Origin: Argyresthia goedartella
Taxonomy: Eukaryota > Arthropoda > Insecta > Lepidoptera > Argyresthiidae
Assembly: GCA_949825045.1 (NCBI GenBank)
Contig: OX463827.1
Location: 5,230,501-5,294,500 of the forward strand
Direction of reading: 5' to 3'
Length of the DNA: 64,000 nucleotides
Shown: positions 33,746 through 45,025 of the stretch, piece by piece
How the letters are laid out: each line of letters opens with the position of its first letter
How positions within the stretch are numbered: the first letter of the stretch is position 1
The notes under the pieces: model-generated
Database searches by the model: none
Told to the model about the DNA's origin: nothing
Seen by the model: only the letters and a program-made list of their open reading frames with translations
Made by a program: the position numbers and the translations under genes

Positions 33746-34880
33746 ATATGTTTATGTTTATCATATGCTTACATTTATGAATGTATTGTCGCGACTTTTC
33801 CCATACGCCTCTTTGCTTGAACAAAAAAGCGGAGAGAACAATCAGAAAAACATTTTTATTTTCATCTGTTACATACAGTTACGCTGTAAAATGTTCTACC
33901 TTCAAATGTCAGTGGCTCCAAGAAAAGCCAGGCGGAATCTTTTTTTGAATTCTACGAACGGATTCCGACGTCTCAACATTTGTAGTCAAATGCGGGTAGT
34001 TTAAACTGTAACCAAATGTCGTCTACCTGCCTTAGACGTCCGCAATATCCGTCGCAGGCTCATATCCGCTTGAGAGCGGGTCGGGAGCGCTCTACGGTGA
34101 GAGATGAAGCGATAACGCTGACGCCCATGGTTGAATAGGTTACATTACGGTATATAGCACGTCCGAAATATCTGCGCACCTGGCTGCATGACTTTTTAAC
34201 GGCGTTCTAAGGAGGAAGATTACTCAAAACTTTTTGGTAGATGGAACTATGTTTTTAACATAAAGAGTTTCATTTGAGATTTGTAACTTAATTAAACAAT
34301 GTTTGCATCCATCTGACGTTGCATAGATGTCTTGATACGACAATTGATTTAACTGAATAACGAAACTGTTGGCATAAATTTGCTTTGTTTACTTTTACTC
34401 TGTGATTAATTTGATAGTAGGTTCCTAAGATGAATGAAACTCTTTGCTTCTTCTTTGCCTCTATGAGGCACTAATTTGACAGTTTGTTTACATATTAGAT
34501 AAATGACAAGAGTGCCTGTTGTTAATCTAACTCAACACATAACTCGAAGATTATATTTATTCCTTGATAATTTAGTTTTTATTTTATTAACAATAATTTA
34601 CTATTTCTCAATATTCAGTATACTTTATTACATGGTAAATAATGAGTGAAAATACATGATTTCTCCGCAAAACTAAGCAGGATAAGACAGTTTTTTGGTA
34701 GTAAGGCCAATCTGGTGCACAATACATTAAATAACTTCCTACTGACGTATGAAATATAATAAAAGTAATATCATACATTAAAATACATACAGAAATCAAC
34801 GTATCGAATATAGTAGTTTATGTCACTGCTGCATAATGGAGGGCATTCAAACTCGAGAATGGGCTCGTTTCATAATAATC
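33746..34880. other. No gene recognised
   Basis: Frames up to 105 codons (33,687-34,004) lack recognisable domains. The region is AT-rich and unassigned. Confidence 0.4.
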
Positions 34881-35283
34881 GAGAGTTTTAATGCCTAATT
34901 ATGTACAGTTACATAAACTAGTTTATCTACACACATATCATAAGCTCTCTTTGATGTGTTCAGGAACCGCATGTTTGACCGGCATTGTGGTTCTGCAATT
35001 GTTTAACTTGTTCTTTAGTACCAACTTCACGCAGACGGGCGTCGGCGTTCGAAATTTAAATGTCAGTACCAACTTCACAGACAAACTAGGGACGGCACGC
35101 GGGTGGGCGTCGGCGTTCGAAATTTGAATGTCATCATATGTAGAAAAAATACACATAATGACTATTATGTGTAGTTTTCCAGATACGAAACGAGTTTTTA
35201 CCAAGTAGTTTAACATAATGCTGATCGTAACGTGCGGTTTTTGAACGCAGTAAAGAGGGTTTATGATTCGTGTGTAGATAAAA
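34881..35283. mobile_element. Dispersed repeat family I, copy 1
   Basis: Very similar to 59,199-59,552. Inside it, TTTATCTACACACATATCAT (near 34,922) pairs with ATGATTCGTGTGTAGATAAA near the right end, giving about 27-bp inverted repeats. The GC-rich middle (GGGCGTCGGCGTTCGAAATT) is present twice here as an internal tandem duplication and once in the other copy. Confidence 0.75.
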
Positions 35284-35504
35284 TACTATATCAGCAAAAT
35301 ACTTACATATACTTATACATAATACGGAAGAAAAAAAAGATGCAGTTTCAATCTTTTCTTAAAAATGGAAATGGATGGACTATCCCTAAGTGGAATTACC
35401 CTTAACCGGAACGAGTGTTCGTAACCAACAGTGTTATACTGAGGAGTTGAGAGAAGAGACACGTGTGGGATCTGAGATTCCTCTATAAGTAATAATTTCT
35501 ATAA
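35284..35504. other. Unassigned; possible minus-strand LINE D scrap
   Basis: 35,340-35,400 read on the minus strand gives GIVHPFPFLRK, weakly like the LINE D C-terminus (RDSPSLFIFK). Confidence 0.3.
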
Positions 35505-35642
35505 GTTAAACACAATAATTTCATAAAAGAGATCTCTTAATCAATCTGTGGGAGTTTCTTTGCACTTCTGCTCTCACAGTGGTCCAATGTAGACAATAGT
35601 AGTATATGTAGATAATCTACAGGAATAAATACATTTTGACTT
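35505..35642 (+). mobile_element. LINE family F1 3' UTR fragment
   Basis: CAATCTGTGGGAGTTTCTTT, CACAGTGGTCCAATGTAGAC, then AATAAATACATTTTGAC. 5'-truncated within the UTR. Confidence 0.75.
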
Positions 35643-36007
35643 AGGTGTCCGAAAACTGCGAGGTACACAAATAATGTGACTGGTTTGTAGAGAAATATTC
35701 TAAAACTAGACCTGGGGGGTTACCACAACGTCTTATGCCGATTCAGATTTGGAACCTAATTTGATCCGCAAAATTACCGTGACCATCTTAAAACAAGTTT
35801 TGGTAGTAGGTAAATAAAGCCCATTATGGCGAATTGGAATGGCAATGGTTGCCATGGTGATGTTCTTGTTTTGAACCTAATTTGAATCGGAAAAAGGTTG
35901 CGGTAACCCCCCTGTACGGCTGTGCGCCCTAGAAGTTCCTGGTTGATCGTTTCCTCACTGTTGGAATGTCCGTACAAACTACTCAAGATACATTACCTAA
36001 TAATAAT

Positions 36008-36217
36008 TTACACTTACAAACAGGCACATACATTGCTTAGAGTAGAACCAGCCCCCCACTAGGATACACTGGGTCCTTGGAACCAGAGACAGTGACGTCA
36101 CAAACATGTAAACATTCAAGTCCAGGGGATTCTTTTTATACCTCCCCAGCTGGGATTCGGAACCAGGACCTCTCGCGGGGGCCAGACAGCCTCACCCGCA
36201 ACATCACAGAGGTCGTC
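36008..36217 (-). mobile_element. SINE family A copy, minus strand
   Basis: The plus strand shows the body complement (GACAGTGACGTCACAAACAT, AGGATACACTGGGTCC) and, at the right, a degraded tRNA-like head with box B complement near 36,153-36,168 and GAGGTCGTC at its edge. More diverged than the copies at 11.2 and 19.6 kb. Confidence 0.7.
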
Positions 36218-36235
36218 ACTTATCTCATTAGTACA

Positions 36236-36253
36236 TGATGATGATGATGATGA
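36236..36253 (+). repeat. (GAT)n microsatellite
   Basis: Six GAT units, at the 3' side of the minus-strand LINE fragment that follows. Confidence 0.85.
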
Positions 36254-36269
36254 GGTGGGACGCCCGCTG

Positions 36270-36620
36270 AACCCCAGGCGGGTGATCGGTGCTCTGTCGT
36301 GACTATTACACCCAATTCCCAGTGTTTGGGCACTGGTTACAGTTGGATCAACAGATGTCCCTCCCCAAATCTTCTTGTTCGTTTAATTAATTATAGGATG
36401 TCGCTAAGCTTTAAGTTTGAGAAATCATCTGCTTTAAAGTTATCCATCCCTAGTGTTCGCCATCTTATGTTTGAATACATAACGCATTCTCTCAAGATGT
36501 GCTGGCTACTTTCGTCCAAGCCACAGCGAGGGCATAATGGGTCCCTCATTAGTACATGGTCAGACCAGAATTTGAATGAGAACCACTGGACCACGAATGC
36601 TCTAAGAACACGCAATACAT
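36270..36620 (-). pseudogene. Zinc-knuckle C-terminus of a Jockey/R1-type LINE
   Basis: Minus-strand frame 36,615-36,391 contains DPLCPRCGLDESSQHILREC, i.e. Cys-x2-Cys-x7-His-x4-Cys, the same kind of C-terminal knuckle as at 12.2 kb but from a different family, preceded by VVQWFSFKFWSDHVL. The rest of ORF2 is absent. Confidence 0.65.
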
Positions 36621-37669
36621 GATAACATTTTCGACACCATCATAAAAATAGTAGTGCCGCCACGATCTCATGGCATGCACCACACCGCTTCTACACAGGA
36701 TCTGCTCAGCTCAAAGGAGAAATCCAGGTATAAGACGGCGATATTAACACGAGTAGGCATTCGGCATCTATTCCACTTGCCGCAGTCAGTAAGACCCGAT
36801 CCGACTGAGGAGATTTGCGATCTATTCATGACAACTATAGCATATCAGTATTGGATGATAGTGTTGCAGTAGAGCTATAGAAAAGGTCTGATATTGCATA
36901 ACAATCTCGATGTAGTTGGAAAGAGTGCTTTATGAGGGGCCTGCGACTGTGATTGGATTCAGTTAGGCTCTAATGCCAGTACGGATTAGCCTGAGGAATA
37001 TTGAATTACAACTCTGCCAAGCCTGTTGGGAAAATGTATTACATTTATGTGCACCACAATGGAGTAATTGTACTTGCTAGGATACTGCAGCCAAAACACG
37101 AATAATTACGCATCGAATAAGTGAATTGTTAAAGTGAGTCGATCATTGAGACAGGCCTTTCGCATCCGGGACTTCTCGAGGGCTACGCATTTCCGAGGCC
37201 TTTTGTAAATCTCAGGTTACGCAAAATAATAAGTAATGCTGTTAGATTCTTTACTAGCTTGTTATTCATGCTGACAGTTATGCATTCAATTTCATATAAA
37301 CGTAATTTAATTATTTTTTTACCGCGCTCTGCTCGGAAATATGGTGAAACATATACTGTAATGATTTGTTAAACTGGACAACAATAACATTTCTGGCCTG
37401 GTTCAGAGGACAGAAAAATATTGTTGGCTTGTTTTGTTATGGTTCTGTCAGATGCTCACAGATGGCGCTTCATGCTGTGCGGGCGTTTCATTGTTTAAAG
37501 CGTGCTTCATGCCTTCGCGTCGGTAACAGCGTGCTTGACGTGGGTTCTCAATTACGATAGTTGGCAGACGGACTTCGGACCGTACCTTACGCGCCAATTT
37601 AAACTGTTAAATGTTATAATTAACTAAATATTTTATGAGAAGTGCCAGTACCAAAGTCCGAAACTACCA
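36621..37669. other. No gene recognised
   Basis: Short frames only (60-72 codons), without domains. Nothing repetitive stands out. Confidence 0.4.
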
Positions 37670-37929
37670 CACTTCAGGATTTCCTTTTTCTTATTTATAT
37701 AAACATCCAACCCGATTATGTAAATATTAACCACGAAATAGTATTGTTTGCAGATAATACTTCCTTACTCTTTAAAGTTAAAAGACGATGTGAACAATGC
37801 TATCTCCAAAATAGTTGATTGGTTTACTGCAAACAATCTTCTACTGAATGAAAAGAAAACTAAATTTATAAAGTTATCTCTACAAATTGTAAAACAGACA
37901 CCCACTATTAATTACCTAGTCGGTTCATA

Positions 37930-38722
37930 AGTTCTGTCACAAATATTTTGCCGCATAGTAAATAATACCAAGTTTTATTTTATTTAATACTATATATGGT
38001 TTGATAGCTCATTAAATACTGATAAATTAGAACGATTATTGGATTTAAATGCTTAAAGCCATATTACACAAATGCTAGTTTCTTCAGAGATTTTGCACTT
38101 TTTTACCCAATCAAAAATACGGACGTGATTCACTTTATCTTTTTTCCATGACTCTTAAAACCTTTCAAACTTACGTGAGATTTTAGTCAGAACCCTCCCT
38201 GAACCTGTTACCTTCATTTTGAAGCATAAGATAACTAAGTCTGGGTAAAACTAATTTTCATATTCACATTTTACGTAGTGTATCTTCTTGTAACGTATAA
38301 AAATTATCTTGTGGGCAACAAGCCCACAAGATCATTTTTATACGTTTTTCTGAAAACGTAAAAAGTACGTTAAGTTATCTTTGGGAGCAGTTGGAACTGA
38401 AAGCTAACAGAAAATCAAATGCTAGTTGTTAAGCATGGTCTAAAATCGAGGTTTCAGAATAAATAAAAAAAAAACCCTGTTGGTTATCTGGAACACTGCT
38501 TTTTTATTAAATTTGTGGTAAGTGGTATTTTTGTCAGTTGCGGCGTGTTTTGGGTTCGCGATTGTCTCAAGTTATAAGGTTTTTTGTCATATTGCGATAA
38601 TCGTACAAAATGTATTGTATTGCAATTTGATTCGTATAAAATAAGCTTTTTAATCATGTATAATACGAATAAGAAAAAGTTTATTGCTGAGTTTTATCTA
38701 TCAAAAACCTTGTGACAGAACT
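37930..38722. mobile_element. 793-bp non-coding element with 13-bp terminal inverted repeats and TA duplication
   Basis: AGTTCTGTCACAA at 37,930-37,942 and its exact complement TTGTGACAGAACT at 38,710-38,722. TA flanks both sides (37,928-37,929 and 38,723-38,724), as expected for Tc1/mariner-type integration. No transposase frame; AT-rich. A near-perfect hairpin sits close to the midpoint (38,293-38,345). Inserted in LINE coding sequence, so younger than that LINE copy. Confidence 0.85.
38293..38345. repeat. Central hairpin of the TA-flanked element
   Basis: ACGTATAAAAATTATCTTG...GGGC pairs with GCCC...CAAGATCATTTTTATACGT. 24-base arms with one mismatch and a loop of 5 bases. Confidence 0.85.
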
Positions 38723-39500
38723 TAAGGACCGACTAGGGTGAGCGTACAACTATTACATGTTTTCTATAACGTATACACTTAACATTTTCAAAATGTTAGT
38801 TTGTTTACGAAGCGATTCTTAATGATACGGGCGTGTATAATTGTAAAAAATTAAATATTGAGCCTTTTGATAAAACTGTGTTTCTTGGCATCACACAGGA
38901 TTCAAAACTTTAATGGAGACCTTATCTGGATATACTAGCAGGTAGGCAGACTTCTGCAGCATACGCCATAAGAAAAATCTGAGGTATTTCGGATGTAGAC
39001 ACCGCGAGACTAGTTTACTACGGCTACTTCCACAGCTTGTTGTCTTATGGCATCCAGTAATGCCTCGGATATAAATCGCATATTTACTCTGCAGAAACGT
39101 GCCACTTACGAACTCGGTCCGAGGGTCGGTCGCTAAGACCAGTTTTAAGAGATCAACATTCTGACTCTGCCTTCTCAGTACATTCTTGTGAATATATTAA
39201 ATGTCAAGAAAAATAGCCACCAGGTGAAAAAATGCGATAACCATAATTTTAATATTAGAAATAAGAATAAACTGTCCAGCTCTAGTAGACTCCACAAAAT
39301 TTCCAATTCCTTCATCGGCCAATGTATGCGCCTATACAATAAGGTCCCCGATACTATTCAAAGCTTACTGACACATAAATTCAAAACGTTTATCAAAAGT
39401 AAATTATTTCTGAAGGGATATTACTTAGTGTCAACTTATCTAGAAGACTTAAAACCTTGAAGACAAACTGCTTGTTCGTCCATCTTAAAAATAAACATTC

Positions 39501-40089
39501 AAATCAACGTATTATTAGCAGTGATCGGAACAGGCAGAGCTAATGCGACGAAAATTGGAAACATCCTTAGAATTTTTTTTTTTCGAAACAATTTTTCACG
39601 ATTTTGGGACAGCGTTTAAATGTATTAAAAAACATGCTGTTATGCTGCTAAGGTTGATTTTTACAAATAAATTATGTTATTAAATTACAGTAAAATAATT
39701 TAAGACGTTTCCGGTTTTTTTTCATTCAATATTGTTTTTTTTAGTAGAAATGATTTTTTGTCTTTATAGATAATTGAGAAAACTATTTTCAAGAAACGTA
39801 ACATAAACAGAAAAATAACTAACTCGTTACTCTAAGTACTCTATAAGCTCAAGCACAAAAAAAAAATCTAAGGAAAGTTCTAAGGAAGTCTCTACTTTTC
39901 GTCTTTATTCCACAAACTTTAAGTACATTAGCTCTTCCTATTACGATCACTGGTTATTAGTTATAAGTATTTCTTTGGAAAAAGAGCTACCTCAGAGTTT
40001 CTTATAGGTTCTTCTCTGAAAAGTAACTGTTTTACACCTAGTATGAAATTAAAGACGTGCCCTAAGAGATATGATACAGGATAATTGTA
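39501..40089. other. No gene seen
   Basis: AT-rich with T/A homopolymer runs. Confidence 0.4.
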
Positions 40090-40275
40090 AATTTCCCACG
40101 AGTTCGCAAAGGCTTTTAATTACGAACCGAGAAGTTTACGGCACAACCGAAGGCGGGGAGCGTAGCGAGGTCCGTAAAAATCGTTTTCGAACGAGTTAGG
40201 AATATAATTTTCGCCTGACAACCCAAAATCAAGCGGCGAAGGTGCTATTTTTAGCTCAGAAGTCGGAAAACAATA
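40090..40275. repeat. Dispersed repeat family F, copy 2
   Basis: Same order as at 22,409: ATTTCCCACGAGTTCGCAAA, GAAGTTTACGGCACAACCGA, CAAGCGGCGAAGGTGCTATT. No shared open frame with copy 1. Confidence 0.75.
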
Positions 40276-40847
40276 GTTTGATTGATTGATTGATTGACTC
40301 CATTAGGCGTAGGTTTTCCAAGCAGCGAAATCATGCGGAAAGTGCCACTTCTTCGCGCTAGTGCTTTTTACTTTTCAGTTGTTTTTTTTAACTCCGTCAG
40401 CCCGACGCAAAGAGTTTTTATTGATTGAGTTAAGTCTTACATATTAGTCAAGTACAGATTATTATTTATTTAAAAGGCATAATGAAACTTATACTTCATC
40501 ATACGCGGTATTCATTACTTCAGATTTTGATAAATAAATTTATTTTAATTATTCATTAAATATGCTCACCACCACTCAAGTTCAATAGCGGCGGCCCCAC
40601 CATGTCGTTTTGCAAGTGACATTAACGTATTAATTTCCACTTTTCGTCTTAAAACATGATTAGTGGCGTGGACCATAGATATATTGAGCGTGCATGTATT
40701 TCAAATAAGGCCACCATTTTTCTTCTAATTTCTTGATCAGGTCATATATTAGATATTTTTTTAAATCTCGCACAATGCTTATAAAACATTGTTAGATGCA
40801 AGCGCGATCATTTCGGACGTGTAGACTCAATATACAGGATTACATAA
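40276..40847. other. No gene seen
   Basis: Short GATT repeat at 40,279-40,296; otherwise unassigned. Confidence 0.4.
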
Positions 40848-41113
40848 CGGCCCAACGAAAGCCAACGAATGGTTCGTGGTGCTATCTATGGCCAAGCATT
40901 TGTAGCTAAATTTAGCTCACAAAGTAGCCAGATTGGTTAATTTTGTCACTTAAAGTAACAAAATTTAGGGAACTTCAGCCCTCAAAAAGTAGCCAAATGT
41001 ATAAAACTTCCAAAATGTTTAGCACTAACTAAATGACCCTGTGAAGTTGCTAGATCTAGCTACAAAGTAGTTAAGATGGCAACACTGACCGTCCATTGGC
41101 CTTCGTTGGCCCG
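40848..41113. mobile_element. 266-bp inverted-repeat element (family J)
   Basis: CGGCCCAACGAAAGCCAA at the left and TTGGCCTTCGTTGGCCCG at the right pair with one mismatch. The interior repeats AGTAGCCA/AGCTA-like words. Non-coding. Confidence 0.75.
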
Positions 41114-41244
41114 ATGAGTAATATTTAGTTTTTAAAGTCACTAACATAACCTTACCTCACATATGGCCAAATTATCATATCATCAGATAGCTAAAGCATA
41201 AAATAACAACGCTCTTCTTTTTCAGATCTAGAACTGACGATATA

Positions 41245-42239
41245 ATTACTAATGGAATCTGGAACGCACACTAACTGAAGACATAGAAGTATAGAAAATA
41301 CTTCAGGAGACTAACATCTATCTCAAGCAAAACAGTGGTCAGCTGCTTCCATCTCCACAACCAACTAGCCAACCGTGAGTTTAAAGGGTACTCGGAGGTT
41401 CCATACTAAAACATACCTTTACTCCTAAGTACCTTGGCGTCACCCTGGACCGCTCTCTCACTTTTAAAGAACATCTACGGGTACCTCCTGGGGCGCGAGC
41501 GCCGACGTGCTTCGCACCTCTTCCTTATCGCTGGTGTACTTGACGGCAGAATACTGTACACCCCTTTGTTTCTGCAGCTCCCAAACCAAGAAGTTAGACG
41601 TGGAACTCAACAAGGCCATGCGATGCATATCCGGTATCTTGAACTCCACCCCATGTCACTGGCTGCCAGTGCTCTGCAGGATTCCTCCCCCTGACTTGAG
41701 AAGGAAGCACGCTCTTCTAAGAGAAGCCCGCAAGATTAATGACCACCAATGTCTTCCCATGCGCCTAGAGTTTACGGACACCACTAAGCACCGTCTTAAA
41801 TCCACAAATCCAACAAACAAAATCGCAATTAATCTGCTGCAAGAAGACTCCAACCTCTTGCAACAATGGTCGCAACAATGGAACCCAACAAAGGCTGGCA
41901 AATTGGGCTCAGATATTGTTCCAGGCTGCAAAATAAAGGGGTCCCAGCTGCCGAGGCATGACTGGTGTAACCCGAACAGATTGGCACGGGTCATGGACGC
42001 TGTGCCCAATATAAACATCGCTGCGGCTGGAATGACTCCCCTGCTTATACCTGCGGAACTGAAGTACAAGACATCCAACATATTATCTCTGAATGCCTAG
42101 AAACGCGATATACCAGGAGACCTCCCGAGAACCTGATCAACCTTACTGAAGAAGCCACCGAGTGGCTTAATTCCCTTAATATTAACATGTAATTTAGTAT
42201 GAACTTTACACGAATGCCATACGAATAAATAAATAAAGT
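41245..42239 (+). pseudogene. LINE reverse transcriptase C-terminal part (separate family K)
   Basis: Reads KYLGVTLDRSLTFKEHLR around 41,427-41,480, a deletion, then GTSWGASADVLRTSSLSLVY, TAEYCTP and HWLPVLCRIPPPDLRRKHAL in a frame at 41,507-42,100. A shift near 42,005 leads into WNDSPAYTCGTEVQDIQHII and ECLETRYTRRPP, ending in a stop at about 42,190 and an AATA-repeat tail. This is the thumb, C-terminal domain and zinc-knuckle of a LINE I have seen widely in arthropod genomes; the clade name is uncertain. Palm motifs are missing. Confidence 0.75.
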
Positions 42240-42326
42240 AGAGATTAATACATACTCTTGATAGAAATATCCTCGTATTTTCTTTTAGGTTTCTCAAATA
42301 CCTCTATCCTCTTTATCGTATCATGT

Positions 42327-42625
42327 GCTACCCGAGCAATGTAACCTTGTAGGTTTCGATCCCTTCACTTTGTAAATGTTACACTGAAAAAAAGTATATA
42401 CTCCCTGAAGCTTCTGCCTATATATTTTTACTTGTATACGTACCTTGACCGGAGTTATCTGTGTATGCACCATACATATGAATGGTGTACAATAAGCATA
42501 GTTCAGGGTACGCATACTCCTCGAATAATAGTCAGAAGCTTCCGGGAGTATATCATATGTTTTCATGGTGTACCATTAACAAAGTGCAGGGATCAAGATC
42601 AGCCATGTTACTTTGCTAGAGTAGC
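42327..42625. mobile_element. 299-bp hairpin MITE with very long arms (family L)
   Basis: The left arm starts GCTACCCGAGCAATGTAAC, passes GATCCCTTCACTTTGTAAAT and reaches TATACTCCCTGAAGCTTCTG. The right arm is the complement of each block in reverse order, ending GTTACTTTGCTAGAGTAGC at 42,625. Arms are about 105-115 bases with scattered mismatches. Non-coding. Confidence 0.85.
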
Positions 42626-42960
42626 AAAATATATACGAGAAAAGTAACTTTGTCGGAGGAGCAATGGTGATTTGATAAAAGCACAAAGGAATATTGCTAA
42701 TTCAACAAAACAAAATTAGATCCACGGATAATAAACCTTTGTCTTTTTAGCAAAATCCCTTGTCCCTCATTTAATACTGCAGCCAAGGGAAGGTAGATAT
42801 AGGGACAACATGCTTTTAATTTTGTAGCAAAATGAATTTGTCTTAGGAGCAATGGTATATTGGTAGGTCTTAAATCACATTTGAGCTAAGGCAAGTTAGA
42901 CGTAGGGACAATATACTTTTATTATGGTAGCTAAAGGCATTTGTCATGGGAACAAAAGGA
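42626..42960. repeat. Degenerate tandem repeats next to the family L hairpin
   Basis: Units of roughly 105-110 bp recur: GGTAGATATAGGGACAACAT with TTTGTAGCAAAATG and TTTGTCTTAGGAGCAATGG, then again TTAGACGTAGGGACAATATA with GGTAGCTAAAG and TTTGTCATGGGAACAAAAGG. An older unit begins near 42,610. Confidence 0.6.
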
Positions 42961-43324
42961 CATGAAATCATATAGTTATTTTATTGCTGTTACATCAAAA
43001 TTGATAAATTTGTTGCATTAGCAATTAAATCATAACAATAAAAACGTTGCCCTCATAACTATGCACCTTTAACGGCTGTCCAGCATCAAAGATTTTTTGT
43101 TGCAGTGGCAATATTTTTTTGAGAATGCAATATTCGAGAGAAGCACTATGTAATCTCTCGGCCAAAAGTGCAAAAGCTTGACACGTCTCTTAGAAGGCCT
43201 CGCCTGCGGCTCAGCCCTCAACTCGCTCGTCCATCTGTTTCTCATTTTCAAGCCTCTACAACAATGTACTTATGCTCGATAAAAAAGTTTCCTGAAATTT
43301 TCACAAAATCCGTTCATCACGATA
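42961..43324. other. No gene recognised; possible repeat
   Basis: 43,130-43,280 (CTCTCGGCCAAAAGTGCAAA, then CTCAGCCCTCAACTCGCTCG) looks like part of a lepidopteran dispersed repeat, but no second copy is in this window. Confidence 0.35.
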
Positions 43325-43708
43325 AAAAACCGGCCAAGTGCGAGTCGGACTCGTAGTGTGGAGTGAATAGTTTGGATTTTGAATAGCAAAATGTTGTTTA
43401 CAAAGTAATTGGTGCGGCTACTTTCACACTCCATATACGTAACCATGCATGCAGTTGCATTCATGAGTTTGTATGTGGTATTGAAATAATTATTATATGG
43501 AAGCCCCCTTAAATATTCATTTTAGTCTATTTTTTTGGTATCTGTTGTTATAGCGGCAACAGAAATACATCATCTGTGAAAATTTCAACTTGTTGAACTA
43601 TCACGGTTCATGAGATATAGCCTGGTGACAGACGGACAGACAGACAGACGGACAGCGGAGTCTTAATAATAGGGTTCCGTTTTTACCCTTTGGGTACGGA
43701 AGCCCTTA
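43325..43708 (+). mobile_element. Dispersed repeat family E copy
   Basis: AAAAACCGGCCAAGTGCGAG at the start with palindromic GCGAGTCGGACTCG, interior GGTGCGGCTACTTTCACAC, GACAGACGGACAGACAGAC, and a terminal hairpin AGGGTTCCGT...ACGGAAGCCCT. Best-preserved short copy. Non-coding. Confidence 0.8.
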
Positions 43709-44331
43709 AAACTACAAATTCGCACTGCATTGGAATGTACTTGTTCATCGACAGTCAGCCTTTTTTAAGATTTGAATTCACATTCCTTAAAGAAAGCTGA
43801 AATGTGAGATTCTAAATGCTGCTGTGGGGGTACATTTTTTTTGGTGTTCGCACATGGGCTGTCGTCAAACGCGTCGTCGACCTATAGTATGGCAGCGATT
43901 TCCGTATCAAACTCGAGTGCCCTTCGAATGGTCTCGTGTGCCAAAAGCCTGGTAGATCATTTTCACTTACTATTTCGATCTATCAAATATTCGCGATCGG
44001 GTCTCAGCAAGGAAGAAAGTAAAATACACACAAAAAAGTTGAAAAACACCGCCACTAAGGTGATAAACAAAACATCCGTGCCAATCCCCCTCCCCCCTCT
44101 GGTTATAAAGGCTGTCGTACGTCGATATGTAAAAATATATATAAAAGGGATACGAATGTAAACGAAAGTGACAGCGTTAATTACTTCGACATAAGAAAGA
44201 AAAGAGGGCGCAAACAATGCGCTCGACTCAAACTAAAATAACGTAGCGCCAAACCAGATAAGAATTATTTAAAAAAACTACGCTATTTTGTCACAAATAT
44301 TTTCAAGGAGAATTAACAAATACATAATGGC
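43709..44331. other. No gene recognised
   Basis: A 106-codon plus frame (43,841-44,161) and an 84-codon minus frame overlap; neither has a recognisable domain. Confidence 0.35.
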
Positions 44332-44527
44332 TAGTATTTAATCGCACGTCAAAAGTACTGATTTTCACAGCAAAAAGGATCAACAATAAATATTTTATGT
44401 GTACATAAGTTTATGTTTTAGGTATTTTTTGTTGTTCTTACATGTTCAACTTAAGACTTAACACCTAGCTACCGCAGCATTTTGCCCTGATATTGTCTGT
44501 GCAAATCAGAATTTTTGATGTGTAGTT
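44332..44527. mobile_element. Small inverted-repeat element, family A core, internally deleted
   Basis: Same ends as 11,580-11,846 (CTAGTATTTAATCGCACGTC at left, TTTTTGATGTGTAGTTTTA at right). It is shorter because the GC-rich hairpin loop between TTCAACTTAAGACTTAACAC and CTAGCTACCGCAGCATTTTG is lost. Confidence 0.75.
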
Positions 44528-45025
44528 TTATATTTCCTATACATAATATCCACATTTTTAATGCAATCCCACAATTAAATCAGTTAGGATTTTGGATATA
44601 CAGGAAAAACTCAAACGGTATTTTCGCAATCATATTCTATAGAGAAAATTTTATTCAACCGCGTTTTCTTTCAGTGAGAATCCTAATGAAATACTCAAAA
44701 AACCATAACGCAAAAATTAAATCTGTAGATGTCTTTGTAGTAGAGTAAACGGATTCGAAAAAAAAAAAACATTTTTTTGTATTACCTTAAACGACGCTGT
44801 TCACATGTTGGTATGGCAAAGGTGGATGTTCGTGTGATCACGCACGGCTGCTACAATTTACTGGTACAGTACATACTTTTATTTTTTATTAAAAGGCCGA
44901 CATGGGCTAGATATATCTCTTAATTTCAATGAAGTGATAAAATGGATGAATAGTAGATGAACATTTTGAAATATTCGCATGCTCCATGAACCCGCATTCA
45001 ATAAATAGAAGGAATCGGGACACGA
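44528..45025. other. No gene seen
   Basis: Open frame of 77 codons without features. The last four bases (ACGA, 45,022-45,025) are the left target duplication of the LTR element. Confidence 0.45.

Larger units (their letters stand above)
37672..39460 (+). pseudogene. Reverse transcriptase remnant of the F1-related LINE
   Basis: Left: IVLFADNTSLLFKVKR, so the second Asp of the catalytic FADD is Asn, then KIVDWFTANNLLLNEKKTKF. After the insertion: KTVFLGITQDSKL, a stop, LAGRQTSAAYAIRKI and YFHSLLSYGI. 39,188-39,460 is the C-terminal domain (IGQCMRLYNKVPDTIQSL, FLKGYYLVSTYLEDLKP). Stops and frameshifts throughout. Confidence 0.8.
37670..39500 (+). mobile_element. F1-related LINE, 5'-truncated, interrupted by a TA-flanked element
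   Basis: Left part 37,670-37,929 and right part 38,723-39,500 are the 3' half of a LINE related to F1. It is more decayed than the 24.6 kb copy, and its 3' end diverges from the F1 UTR, so it is a sister subfamily. Confidence 0.8.

Noticed and set aside
42626..42960. CRISPR array
   Set aside because: Units are long, degenerate and have no constant spacer pattern; the genome is eukaryotic.
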